Shown: one piece after another, positions 13,335 to 27,788 of the stretch | Position numbering within the stretch: position 1 is the stretch's first letter | Layout: each line of letters opens with the position of its first letter | From: Megalonaias nervosa | Taxonomy: Eukaryota; Mollusca; Bivalvia; Unionida; Unionidae | Assembly (NCBI GenBank): GCA_016617855.1 | Contig: JAECUM010009758.1 | Span: 62,001 to 126,000 of the forward strand | Reading direction: 5' to 3' | Length of the DNA stretch: 64,000 bases | Notes under the pieces: model-generated | Seen by the model: only the letters and a program-made list of their open reading frames with translations | Databases searched by the model: none | What the model was told of the DNA's origin: nothing | Position numbers and translations under genes: made by a program

Positions 13335-16300
13335 CCAAAATAAATTTGTGAAACTAATTGAACCAGTATTGCCCAGTGTTTGAAGTGCTTGGTACATTAC
13401 ATAAACTAGTCATTTTAATTTATGTAATGTTTTGTGTTTTTTTTTAAATAAAACTTGACGTACCTACCAAAATGTTCAAACCATTGCAATTAGACTCACA
13501 TTGAGGGGGTGGGGGCTCATTTACTATTTGTTTTGGTAGTACATAAGAGGGGGTGGGGGCTCATTTACTGTTTGTTTTGGTAGTACATAAGAGGAGCTGA
13601 GGCCATTTTTTTTTATTTTTTTTTTTTTTTTTAAATCTGATAAATCATTTTCTATACAAGTCATTTTGCTTTCAAGTATTGCAACTGAAATGTGCTACAT
13701 AAGAATGTTTCAAATTTTTTATATAGACTGGACTTCATATTGCCAGTAGCTTTCCATGGGTCAGTGGTTCTTGGCAAGGTTTTAATGGGACCATCCTCCA
13801 CAATTTATACTGGTTGGCATGTATAGCCTATAGTGTGCTGAAAAATGTTAAACCCACAATGGCTAATTTCAGTTAGAGTCTTCAAATAGAAGCCAGTTAA
13901 ATTATATATATTAATTTATCAAAGGATTTGAATCTGCAAACTCATCAAAATTCCATTCTTTCTTTTTTTTTTTGAGTGCTCAAAAAGTAGCGATGTGATA
14001 AATTCAACAAATTCTCTTAATGACTAATTTAGTAACCTTTGTACATGGTGCACACACTGGTTTGAGAGGGAGTGAAGAGAGTCTAGCCCACTTTTTTAAA
14101 GCAGATCTGAGAAGAAAAAGCGTGCATCAGATAAAAAAATTAGGACTGGTGAATATTGGTGATCAACTATGGTTCTGGAATGCTTTGAAGGATAAACTTG
14201 GGCTGCAGGCAATCCAACATAGTGTATTATTAGCGTATATTTGAGGTATTGACGTCAACAAATCATGTGTTTCAGCTTTTGACTAAAATCAGTTTACCCA
14301 CAGATGTTGCCAAAAAACATGGATTAATTCATACACATGTGAAAAATAGCAGGTTTACTCAGTTTGAAGGAGAAGTTATGCAGCTCATGATATGATAGAA
14401 TGTTGATATTATATGGATTTAATTGAACCCAACGATGTTTGGGACCAGTATCATTCAAGATTCAGTATAATTCAGATGATTTGGCATATACGACTTTTTG
14501 CACATAATGTCAGCATTGTTGCTTTAATAAAATGCGTTCTGTCTGACATCATAACATAAATTTTGAAAATATATTTTAGCAAATTCATCTTCCTCGTACA
14601 ATTTGTGAAAATGTGCTGTTAAACATTTTGTGATCTACAGCTGTTGACACAATTATCTCCCTTGTCAGGTGGCTACGCTCTCCCTCTGCATTGCTGTATG
14701 ATCCAGCTCTGAGGAGGACACTTCATAACTTAATGAAAAAGGTTTTCCTGCAGGTAAATGAATAATATATCTTGGATCTTTTTCCTGTAGTAATTTGACT
14801 TGTACAAAACCTGGAAGACTGTAAGTTGCACTTAGACCTATTTGGCCAAACAGTAAATTATGATTTATTTCTGCAGCACTGAAGAGTATTTTTATTAAAA
14901 TTCATCTGAACTTAATTTGCATCAATACTTAATCTTGATTCTACATTGTCTTCTCCATCATCCTCTCAGATCCTTCTTTCTCTTCCCAAAAGCATTCTGC
15001 TAAAGAAACTCATCCGAATTTCATTATAATAGTCCACTGCAGGCAGCAGATGGAGTTGATTTGATCATGTCATTTTTGTGCCCCACTGCAAGTAGCAGGG
15101 ATATAGTTGATTTTGTCTTGGTATTGGTATTATGTCCCACTACAGGCAGCTGGGGCATTGTTGATTTGGTCCTGTCCTTCTATCCGTAGACTCAGGTTAG
15201 CATGTTAGTGCACACATGCACACAGATTTTGATGTAAATAAATTAAATTTATTTGTATGCATATGTAGATGACTTGACTAGATGTTTAGGCCATTTTAGG
15301 AATTTATAAAGATTTTATTTTTACAGTTTTGAACCTTTGTATAAGTATTTTATTTTCAGGAAACCTTGTTAGCATGTAATCAACAACCACAGGTCAACAA
15401 ATTTGTTGGGCATATTTACATGCATGTGTAGATGACCTTATTAGATTTTTATGCCATTTAAATATTTTGTTACTGAATTTTTAACATTTGTGAACATATG
15501 GTTTGCTGTTGTTATGACTCTGGTCTTGAACTAAGTAACAGAAAAAAATAAAAACCAAGTTTTGTAAAATTCAACAAATAATTTTTTTCCCATGAATCCA
15601 AAGTGAAAATTTAAAAAGAATTTGCAGTATTGTGAATTAAATCCCAAATAGTTCTAAATGTTCTGTCACAAGTCCAAAAGTATGGAGTTTGAATGAATTC
15701 CAGTCTTGAATGTGCTTATGTGGGAATAGAATGAAATAGTCTTGATGTGCTCAGTCTTGATGTATGAAAATGATATAATCCAAAATGTCTGTAAACGAAT
15801 TCATAATAATCCCAATTTAGTCCTAAAGTCAAAGAGCACTTTTTAATCCCAATGAATAATTTAAATAAATAAATCTCAAATTGAAAGCAAAAACAAACTA
15901 TTAATTACGATATAGACAACCCTAATATACAAATGCAAGTCACAATAAGTGGACCAGGATGAGGGTTATCTTAACGGAAATTTCCATCAAACTAAACATA
16001 ATTCTATTCTAAACTTTTCTATGGCCTCAGGCAAGGCTGTATCAAAAACTCCAAACCAAGTAAACATGTTTACCCTCCTTGACAATAATTGTGTAGGTCC
16101 TAACTGCTGCCCCCAGTTATGGACAAATTTCAAGCATAAAACACTGGAGGCATACATGTACAACAAAGATAAGTCTAGTTTATTTTCTGCTTTATTTATT
16201 ATGTTCCGATCTTGGATTTACTTTATTAGTTGTAAAAGGGAGAAGAATAATGTATGCTATAAGGTTTAAAGAATATGAAAATTGCTCCAGTAGAAAATAA

Positions 16301-19300
16301 CTTGTTTTTGAGAATGAAAAGTTTATAGCTCGAACACTGTTGTAGGAGATGGTTGATGCACCTGCTGATTTCTATTAACAAGTTCCCTGTTCCATTGTTC
16401 ACTCCTCCAACGTCTCTCCAGGAGTCAACTTCAACATTTCTGGATGCAATAAGTTACTCAATACTTGTAAATGATGTCAAAGAAAATAAATATTTTTCAT
16501 CAGAATACTACATGACTGTGGTAAGTTTTTAGTGATGGTCTTATAATAGTTCCACATCTTGTCATTTTGTGAGTTGTCCATGTTTGAGATTGGTTTACTT
16601 TTACTTATTTATATATTTCATATGTATATGTTGTAGGTCTTGAGATGGTTGATGCTGTTCAAATTTGGACGTCAATAATTGCGAGCATTAAAAATATGAG
16701 AATATTTACAATGTCAATCTTTATATTCACAGATATAATTTAGATCCAATCTTTATATGCTTTGTCAGTTAATTGCTGAATTCAAACGGCTGGGGTCCCA
16801 GATTGTTTACGCTAACTTCAATCGGATTGTTCTCTGCACAAAGAAACGTCGTCTAATGGATGCTTTGGCTTACGTGGAGTACATCACTAACAGCATCAAG
16901 TCAAAGGAACTATTCCATCTAATAGAGATGACATACGAACAGTGCTGGGAATATTTGATGTGGCTTGATCAGGTAAGGACCACTCCTGTTGATTTCATAT
17001 AGAACAACAGCTTGTTATATTTTATTTCAAGTTCCAGCAGAATTAATTGTAATATCATTACACTGCAGTTTGATAACTTACTGATGAATGGTTTGTAACT
17101 TGTAGATCCTAAATATGCTAAAACACGCATGCTATTAGAGTGTAACTTTACATTTGATCTCTTTGTTACTATTTCTCCTTGCCACTTCCCAGCAATGCTA
17201 CTAGGCCATGGGATCATATTTTTCCTGCATGAACTGTTTATCCAGAGGTGTCAGTTGATATTGGAATATAGTACATGAGAAAGATCACAGTTGTCAGGTA
17301 TCCGAAAAAATACAGATAATCGCCCTGACCCCTCCCCCATCAAAATTGGGAGAAGGAGAGGAGGAGGAGGCTGTTGGTGTTTTCCAATTAATCAGGAATA
17401 GTATAGTGATACCATTAATATTCATGACACTGGAAGTTACTAATGAAAGAGACAAAGCCAAGGTTTTGATAAGGCATCATCTTGTATTCCATATAGACCT
17501 GTACGTGGATGAAAGATGACCCTTTTTGGGTAGAAAATTAGGAAATTCAATTTATGCATCATGTCAACCTATTGGCTGGAAAATATGGTACATTTATATC
17601 ATCCAGCCCATGCCATGGAAGTGATACATGCCTGCCATTGACTTGAAATGAGTACAGCAGTCACTATCCTTGTAAGCAGTCTTAACTGACAGGAGTACTT
17701 AGATTACATTTTTTAATTACAAATAGGTAAAAAATACTTGATGAACTAGATGTAATTTAGGCACTCTATCAGTTGGAATTGATTGCACTGTATAGCCTTG
17801 GTGTCTTGCTTCAAGTTATAAATATATGGTGTAATGACCATGAAGGGCACTTTAAGTAATACAGTCATATTTGTCAGTGTGTCCATGTATGTCCTAATAA
17901 TTATACTTGTACCATCCATTAATGAGCCCTGCTTTGCAAGTTGCACAGGTCAAGTAGCTGTTGAAAAAATTGCATGTGAATTTGTTTTGTGGTCATGATA
18001 TCAAATACCTGCAGAGTCTTCAACACATTTTGCCAGGGGGATACAACATTCACCACTCGAATGTGTTGAGGGAGCGTCTCGAAGCCATAAACTACTGTCA
18101 CTCTGTGAACATCTAAAAAATCACAGGGTGAAATCATTTTAGCTTTCCTTTTAGGAAAAGGTGATTTTTACCTACTTTGTGGACAGGTGGTATGACCCTG
18201 GCAATTACGAGTGATTTTACCTCTAATAATGTTCATTTATCTCCTGGTTAATATTTTACCTAGTTTGACCATGATGACATTGATTGTTGTTTAATTTTCA
18301 AGGGGATGAGACTAGAATTTTAACAATAAGCAGTAGTTCATAATGTCTTTATAACCTTGGAAAATATGTGACAGTTAAATTAAACATATGGTTATAAACT
18401 TGTTATTATACCACATGATGTCTTGTATCATCATCTGTGCCACTTTCTTTATAGGCAAACCATGGTGGTGTGAAGGGCAAGCTACCCTCTGAAGCAGGTG
18501 TGGAACAAGCCCCACCTGAATTGGAGAGACAAAAAGGAAGTGATGGGGAGGAAGACCCAGAGGAAGAGGGACAACAAGAAGAGGAGGAAGTGCTAAACAA
18601 GTCTGATGATGAAGACGAGGTAATCTAATGTTTGGTAAATGTAGAGACGTTCACATATTTTGTTAAAAATGCTGTTACCAAATGTAGAGACATCTACATC
18701 TTTTGTCAGTAATTATTCTGTTACATCAGCACTCTTTCTGAGCAATAATACATGCAGTAATATAATTTGAAATGCTTGAAGTCTGTGATAAAAAGAATGT
18801 CAGACAAGGAGCTTTGCCACATTAAATTAAGCCCTGAGGTTGCCATGTTTAGAAGCTCTTAAAGTATACTGTCATTGGGTAGCATTAAAGATGATGAAAA
18901 TTTATGCTTGTCCACATTTACCTGTACACATTAGTGTTGATGTGCCTATGGCAGCCTGTATTGTGTTGTACCAAGTCTTTTGTTGAAATACACTAATATA
19001 ATTGCAAGTTTGAATTCGCTATAAATCCCAGTGAATGTCTCTCTCCAAGAATTTTTTGTTTTATGAGCACTCTGTATTTCCAGAGAAGAATCATTTGAAG
19101 AAATAAATTCCTGCCCAAACGATCTTCTGAACACAACAATAATACAAAATTGATTCTGCTAGATCTTAAAGCATGAATGAATAATCTTTCCAGTGAAAGA
19201 TTATTTAGTCCTCTACTTGATCTCGGGTCACAATTAGCATTTTCTATATAAAAAAAACCAAACTATTATCTAACGGAAAATAACCTTTTAGAAACTTTTT

Positions 19301-22300
19301 AATGTTTACAAAGTAAAATGTTAGTTTTCATTAGAAAGTCTTACTAAATTATATAATCTGGACTATATCAGGTATGCCAGGTAAATTGTAGGGGAATTCC
19401 AATAGCCTAAACCCAGATCCAAATAAGCATGTTTACTTCTATTAAAATAGATCCTGATGTGAAACCCATACACATAGAGAATATTTTAGCTTTGTATTAG
19501 TTATTTACAGAATAATAATAAAAATAAAAAAAGTCGACTCGATTTTGGACAAGGTTAAGTTCAACATACAATGCTACATTACAATAGCATATAATGAAAT
19601 TAAAAAAAAACAACAAACAAACAAAGCAAATTAAACATACATAATACAACTGTCAAGCAAATAGGTGGTACTTCCCAAATTGCGTTATCATAGTGGGCTA
19701 GTGAATCAACATGAAATTATTGTATTTAGCAGAAAACCTTAACCTTTCTCATGTATTTTCCATAGACTTTGCAATATAGTCATCAAGAGAAGAGTACTTT
19801 TGTCAAATGTAGGTTGCAATTGCCTTGTTTTGGAAGTTAGGATTAAAGATCGTGCAGACGTAATTCATTTTATCATCTCCATGTTGTATAATTCACCCAT
19901 TGTACAGGCAATGATTAATTGATCTGGACAAATGGAATGTTGTACATTTGATCATATTGTATTATTTCAGCCAGAGATAGAGATGAACTGGAACATAATG
20001 CAATTTCTGCCAGAGGCAGCAGCTTGTCAGACAAACTTTAATGTGAGTAGTTTATTGAAATTATATCAAGGCAGATTTTGAATCCTTGCTGAGTTAGAGG
20101 ACATACTGTATTGATGTAATACATGCATAATATTTGTCATCTGTGTAAATTTCATGAGTTAAAAGCTTGCCATAATACACTAATGATGCAATACACACTC
20201 CAAATCACATGTGTAGCAGTCTGGCTGCAAACAACATAGACCCTGACCTGCCATCCTATAATCAGGGTCCATAGTGATCCTTGAAAACCTTGAATTCCAT
20301 AGGCATCGTGGAAAACCTTAAAAAAGGCTTGAAAAAAGAACTTGCCCCTCGAGGCCTTGAAAACAGTTTGAAAAGTGCAGAAGTACAAAATTGTCTGCGT
20401 ACCTTGATTTTCTTCCAAACTGAAGATATTAATAAATAGTTTTAGTTCCATTAAAACATACATGGGACCCGGGAACGGCACTTTTAAAAACATGTATGCC
20501 AGGGTAGTTTGGTTTCAAAATTGCTTCTGTCCCAGGTTGTTTATTCTATAAAATTGCTTCTATAGGTGGTTGAAATAACTAGTTCGGTTGGTCTGTCTAA
20601 AAGTGTGAGCTAAATGTAATCAAAAACTTCCACTTTAGATATACATCCATCAATTTCGTATTTTATGTTACGCACGCTGTATCTGTTCCCATCAAGAGTA
20701 TTTCCTTCAAACAGACAACAGATTAAAATGTTGTCATTGGTCAGCTATAAATAGGTCTGGAAAGCCTACCACGTAACCCTGCATTTGTAGTTATACTAAT
20801 CGCAAAGTGAAAGTCTGTCTTTATTTTCTTAATCATAAGGAAAACTAGCATATTTTTTAATTTCGTTATAAAATGAATGTATAAATTCTGCGGCCATATT
20901 TTAGTCTCGTGAGACATGGTGTGCATCATTCGAATCCGATACAATGCGCGCTGCGAAAAGAATTGAATGTAGCCATATTGTGACAGTAATGGCAGTGGTG
21001 AAACATGTTTTCTGCTGGGGAAGAAGTTGGTATTATGGTTGAGAAAGCAAAGCCTTGAGACATAATTGACAGCCTTAGAGGTAAGTTCTGTTATTTTTTT
21101 TCCGCAAACTAATCAGAAAGTGTCAAAATACTAGTGAAATTCCGTTTATTCAATCATTACAAATGTTGTTGTCATAGACTCGTTTCAGTTGGTCAAAAGC
21201 CATTATGACAACACGTACTTGTCTTCATCCAATTAACTCGAGATGACCGACACAACCAGAATTGGCGAGGGGCAGATTTCACGTTAGTTACTTGTGTTAA
21301 TTGATTGAAGGGACAGAAATGAATGCTTGTGTGTAATGGAGTCTCCGTTGGAGATTTTAACTCCAATGTGTAATCAATCCAAGTCCAGTTCCAATAGATA
21401 ATTCCGATGTTTTGGAATACAGCTTCACAAAATTTGACTATTTAACGGTTATCAGAGGAAAAATCTGATTGATGGCACTTTAAAGTTGGAATGGAAGAAG
21501 TGCAGAGCATAATAACATTGGCATTACTGTTGTATGTTTATATGAAGTATCTTATGTGACATTTTAAATGAACTAGTTTCATGGATTCAGTTGCATTTTG
21601 TTTCATTACTATGACAGTTTAAAAGAAATCTCGGAACTATTGTAATAAATGGCAATGTATGGAAAGGAAGTTAAAGTTTTGAAACAAAAATGAGAAAATT
21701 ATCTTGAAACCAATGGGTTAGTGAGTAATAGATCGTTGTTCACCCAATCTGGGCCACATTAAGTAGGCACCTGAATGACATTTGGAATGTGGGCTTCCCT
21801 TTGAAAGACTTTTTTATAAAAGTTTCAAAATATTGCTGCTTCTTCTATCATAGCCTGGATGCCATTTTATTGGGGGGTTTTTTCAGACAGAAATACTAGA
21901 AAGTGTCAGTATTGTTATATCAAGCAACATTGTGGTGGACCAATTGTTGACTTTACTACAAACCAACTTCTATTCATATTGATAAATAAGATACAAAAGC
22001 TGAACTTAAGGTTACTGAGGAAGAAACTGCCATCAATGATGCAAGTGCTGCTCTTAAAAAATGGCCAGCAAATAGAGTTCAGTACTTGATGAAGAATGAA
22101 GTAATCCAGATAGCAGGAAACAGTTACAAAGTCAAACAGCAGTTGTTTTATTTAGGTGATGTTACTAAATTTTACAAAATATCAAAAAATTTCTTTTGAA
22201 GGATTTCCTGTTAAAAATTTTATGATAAAAATTGGTATGTGTATGCATCTCAAGAAAAGTCTGTATGGTATTACTCTGATGGCACTACCAGTCCAATTGG

Positions 22301-25300
22301 TGAGGGGATTCATGTTTATAATACAAAGGTGTTGACAGAGTTACTCTGATGACACTACCAATCCAATTGGTGAGGGGATTCATGTTTATAATACAAAGGT
22401 GTTGACAGAGTTACTCTGATTGCACTACCAATCCAGCTGGTGAGGGGATTCATGTTTATAATACAAAGGTGTTGACAGAGTTACTCTGATTGCACTACCA
22501 GTCCAATTGGTGAGGGGATTCATGTTTATAATATAAAGGTGTTGACAGAGTTACTCTGATTGCAGTACCAATCCAACTGGTGAGGGGATTCATGTTTATA
22601 ATACAAAGGTGTTGACAGAGTTACTCTGATTGCACTACCAGTCCAACTGGTGAGGGGATTCATGTTTATCATACAAAGGTGTTGACAGAGTTACTTTGAT
22701 TGCACTACCAATCCAATTGGTGAGGGGATTCATGTTTATCATACAAAGGTGTTGACAGAGTTACTCTGATTGCACTACCAATCCAATTGGTGAAATTCGA
22801 AATATTTTATAATACAAGGTGTTGACAGGTTACTCTGACTGCACTACCAGTCAATCAATGGGTGAGGGGATTCATGTTTATCATACAAAGGTGTTGACAG
22901 AGTTACTCTGATTGCACTACCAATCCAATTGGTGAGGGGATTCATGTTTATCATACAAAGGTGTTGACAGAGTTACTCTGATTGCACTACCAATCCCACT
23001 GGTGAGGGGATTCATGTTTATAATACAAAGGTGTTGACAGAGTTACTCTGAGGACACTACCAATCCAATTGGTGAGGGGATTCATGTTTATAATACAAAG
23101 GTGTTGACAGAGTTACTCTGATTGCACTACCAGTCCAACTGGTGAGGGGATTCATGTTTATAATACAAAGGTGTTGACAGAGTTACTTTGATTGCACTAC
23201 CAATCCAATTGGTGAGGGGATTCATGTTTATCATACAAAGGTGTTGACAGAGTTACTCTGATTGCACTACCAATCCAATTGGTGAGGGGATTCAATGTTT
23301 ATAATACAAAGGTGTTGACAGAGTTACTCTGACTGCACTACCAATCCAATGGGTGAGTGGATTCATGTTTATCATACAAAGGTGTTGACAGAGTTACTCT
23401 GATTGCACTACCAATCCAATTGGTGAGGGGATTCATGTTTATCATACAAAGGTGTTGACAGAGTTACTCTGATTGCACTACCAATCCCACTGGTGAGGGG
23501 ATTCATGTTTATAATACAAAGGTGTTGACAGAGTTACTCTGAGGACACTACCAATCCAATTGGTGAGGGGATTCATGTTTATAATACAAAGGTGTTGACA
23601 GAATTACTCTGATTGCACTACCAATCCCACTGGTGAGGGGATTCATGTTTATAATACAAAGGTGTTGACAGAGTTACTCTGATGACACTACCAATCTAAT
23701 TGGTGAGGGGATTCATGTTTATAATACAAACGTGTTGACAGAATTACTCTGATTGCACTACCAATCCAATTGGTGAGGGGATTCATGTTTATCATACAAA
23801 GGTGTTGACAGAGTTACTCTGACTGCACTACCAATCCAATTGGTGAAGGGATTCATGTTTATAATACAAAGGTGTTGACAGAGTTTCCTTCAACAGCAGG
23901 TAGTTTTGAAAGCCATTCAGCTTGTACATTGACATGTTATGTCACATGTAGATAAATTACAATGAAGAGTGTGTTATTTGTCATTTATTTCAATATCTTG
24001 TTCACTTCTGCTAAAATGTGGGGTCACATTTTGATATCACAACATGAAACATAGTTACAACACTAGTAACCATTACAGAGCACTGACTTGTTATGTTCAG
24101 GATTTAAGTGTGTGTGTCTTAGGGGTTATCTTATATAGTTCAAATTTTTAGTAGTGCTTATCAGTTTGTTTCTTATTATACAGGCATCTACCTTTGTGAG
24201 CCCAAGGCATTAAGATGTATGAAGAGGATTTCCTGAAAAATTTGCCAGTTTTTAAAAAAATCTTACTTTCAATTTAGAAATGATGAATCCCTTATAGTTG
24301 TCAAGATAAAAAATGTTGAAAGAATAAAGGTTTACTGGTTCTATTGTTGTTCTGTTATCTTTGTTTCAGCAGTTGAAATTACCAGAGTACATGTTCCGAG
24401 ATGAAATTATGCCATTTATGGGTGCCGTTTGTTGATGTTTATGGAATTTCAGATTGAGCATTTGTCATTATTGTACATTTTAATGTCAAACATGTAATGG
24501 AAGTACCAACATGTCAATTATCCAGAGTGTTCAGTTTTCGAAAGCACATTTGCTGCCATGAGCCTGTTGCTATGATCTAGGTACATGTACTTGTATTTCT
24601 GACTTGTAGGATGGCAAATGTGGATTTAGATACAAGGGTTAGGATCAACACTGCTTTTGTTAGCTTCATTTCAGATGGAATTGTCATGAACAACATCTTC
24701 TGTTCAAAGTTTGTTGATTAATTTTACTATGTCTCAAATTGCAAGTAATTTTGACAAACTTAAAATAAGCTCAATTATAATAATTTTATCATCTGACATG
24801 TCAAAGCCAGGTAAACAATGGCAGTTTTAAATACCAAAGGCATGATCAACACCTTATTCATAATCATTTAGAAATCTTGTTTGCTAATTCAGTGCAATTA
24901 AAGCGTGAAAAGAACAATTGTTTTGTATGAATAATTGAGTACGGCTCGGGTTGACACACCTAACTTTCTTTATGAACCTCTGCATAGTTTTGATCCATCC
25001 AAATAAATAAAGGACAAATTAATGTCATAAACTTAATGAAGAGAGATGTTCCCACACAAAAGTGATTTTTATGATTCACCAGCTGGTACATGAACATGTA
25101 TGTTGACACTTTCAGCAGATAGTAAATCGTGGTGGCTTATAGGTTCATTTTTTCATGATGATATATTTTGAAAAATTTTGAAAATTACAATTACAAATTT
25201 TAAAAAATTATCTCAGAGTAATCATACCAGTATAAATTGTTTACTACATGATATACAAGGTCCACGACACAGACATGTTCAAAAACTTGTGAAAAATAAA

Positions 25301-25416
25301 CAATAAAATTTAATATAATGTGGTAATCTTTTCTCAGTTGTAATGTTATAAACAATTGCCATTTTCATTTAATAATTTATAAAATATTCTTGTTTGAATG
25401 TGCATGTGTGTGTATG

Positions 25417-25447
<31 letters not shown>

Positions 25448-27722
25448 CCCCAACTAAAATTCTATTGGTGGTTGATTTTATTGTTCAATAAGTTGTCAGT
25501 GGGTCCTGAAAGGCCTTAACAACATCTTGGGGTGGCTATCCAATTTCAAAACTGCCTTCCCCTAGTCCCATGTATGTTTTAATGGAACAGCCCTTAGTGT
25601 CTTTGTTGTTTGTTCTGCTGATTACTGCTAAGAAACAGCATAGACCGAAATCCTCAGGTGCATTTTGCAACAACAGATCTGGGACTTTGCAGTTTGCAGT
25701 TGGCCCAGTAGATGGTATAACATAGGAGTTGGCTGCCTTTGTTGGGAATTAAGTTCATTTTGTCTCCATATACAATCATGCCAGTAAAAGACTTTTAGAT
25801 GTTTTTGAAACAGATTGCCATCTTCTCACCCTTGTAAGGATAGAGATGTATGAGCTTACAAGTTACATTTTTCATGAATGTGCTAACAAAAAGATGGCTA
25901 TGTATTTGTTACAACACATACGGGTATTAAAGACCTGCCAACATTTGTTTTTTAGGGCATGGTTATAATTATTCAGTTTATCGTTTTGAATCATTTATTA
26001 ATCAAAATCTTTTATATAGAAATTGATTTTAAAAGTTGTCAATTTTCCCTATAATTTCAGCATCATGTTGCCATAACCTTTGCATATTGCATTTGAATTT
26101 GGCACTTTTTTGATTATAGAAAGTGGCAACTATTCTCATGCCTGGTTTCTAGAACAAAATGGATGTGTAAAATAATGGATCAGCCAGGCAATCCAAAATA
26201 AAGAGCTTTGATTTTCAACGTATTATGTCCACAACTCTTTTTTCACATTATTTGGGGAAGAATTAAATGTGCTGTGCATTTGTGTCAGTGTTATGGACTC
26301 GAACTTGGGTATTGGGCTCCATCCCATAGTCTGGGGACATGACAAAGTCCATCCTAAAAACTGCCAAGTTTCCTCCAAGATTGTCACAAAGATTCAGATA
26401 GCAAAATTGGTTGTTAAACTTATAAGGGACTTTCTATGTGCTACTTTTTTTTATAAGAAATTTCTTATTTAGAAGCAAACTTTGTTTTTCAGACATTTGA
26501 TTAGTCCAAGTTTCCTCATCTCTGTATCTATACCAGACCTAAACACTGATACAGGGTCAGAGAGTTACAAGTCTTAACAGTAGGTTGCCTGCCAAAACTA
26601 TACTGCACCCTTTATGTTTTGGTAGCTACTGTCATAGGAATGATGAGACTTCTGACAAGCTGTTTTCTATGGTTTTGTCATCATTGCTAGCCAATAGGTC
26701 AACACTATCTACACCTTGGTGGATCATACAGATAAAATTTAGTGCTTTTTCTGAGTGACATCTGTTGGATTTCATGGGTTGCCTCCCTTGGTATGTAATT
26801 CCAACTAACCAGTTTAAGTTTATCATTCATCTCCTTCTCTCAAAAACAATTAAACTTACATTATTGGTTGTGGTTAAATCGTTAAATCTTAATATTGGCT
26901 TCTGTTGATTTAGTTTGAAATTGGGTTTCCCTATTAAATTGAGTGGAATAGTTCAAGGAAACAGTATCTTTACAAGAGTGGGTCTTAGATTGTTCAAAGA
27001 TTATAGATGAAACTGCTTGGTTTGCTTTCATAAAACAAAATGGCATCCATGTGAGTCTCCATACATATGTCAGTCCATATTTTTGTCAGTACATTTACAG
27101 TAGTATATCAAATGCTTTAATCTGCCCATGTTTTTTGTAGAAAATTCCTGCATTATGAAAGGTTTTGGAGTTTTAGCACTTGAGATACAGAAAAAGCCCT
27201 CCAATTTTAGTTTCCATTAGGTTAAGGTCATTGCGGCTCAAAGAAAATTGATTATATGGAACAATTTTTGTTTTTGAACAAGTTCCCTGATTAAAATTTT
27301 GGATTGCTTACACTTTGGGTAATAAAGAAATCTTTCATTTCAGGAGTCAAATGGTCAGAGGTTGCAGTCATGGTGGGTATAATACGGAAAATGATGATTT
27401 TTGCACAGTATGTTTACATAAGACTGCATAACTTGACCAAATGTTGAGGTCATCAACCATGCCGTAATAGTGTTTACAGGGTTATTAAACATGGGGTAGA
27501 TATATAATGTGTTCTTTGTACTCTTCTATTTTATATAGAGTTCATATGTCAGCTAAACTAAACCATTACTGCATATTTGATACAGATGATAATCGCTGGA
27601 TACATTTTGTCAGTTTACAACAATCTGCAAGAAGAACAGCGCAGACTGACACCTGGGAACACCCCAGTAAGGCGACACAAGCAAAGTCAGACACAGGTAA
27701 CCTTGAATAAAACTGTGGTCTG

Positions 27723-27788
<66 letters not shown>

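Noticed and set aside
14020..14244. 74-codon ORF with protein-like composition
   Set aside because: No family recognised, no splice context, and it lies in a POLE intron; not strong enough to list.
16356..16520. Extra POLE exon
   Set aside because: Exon 5 (FLQ) and exon 6 (LIAEF) join in frame exactly as in the family, leaving no room for it.
20152..20493. 113-codon minus ORF
   Set aside because: It lies over a non-coding interspersed repeat with ccttgaaaa phrases and has no protein-like conservation.
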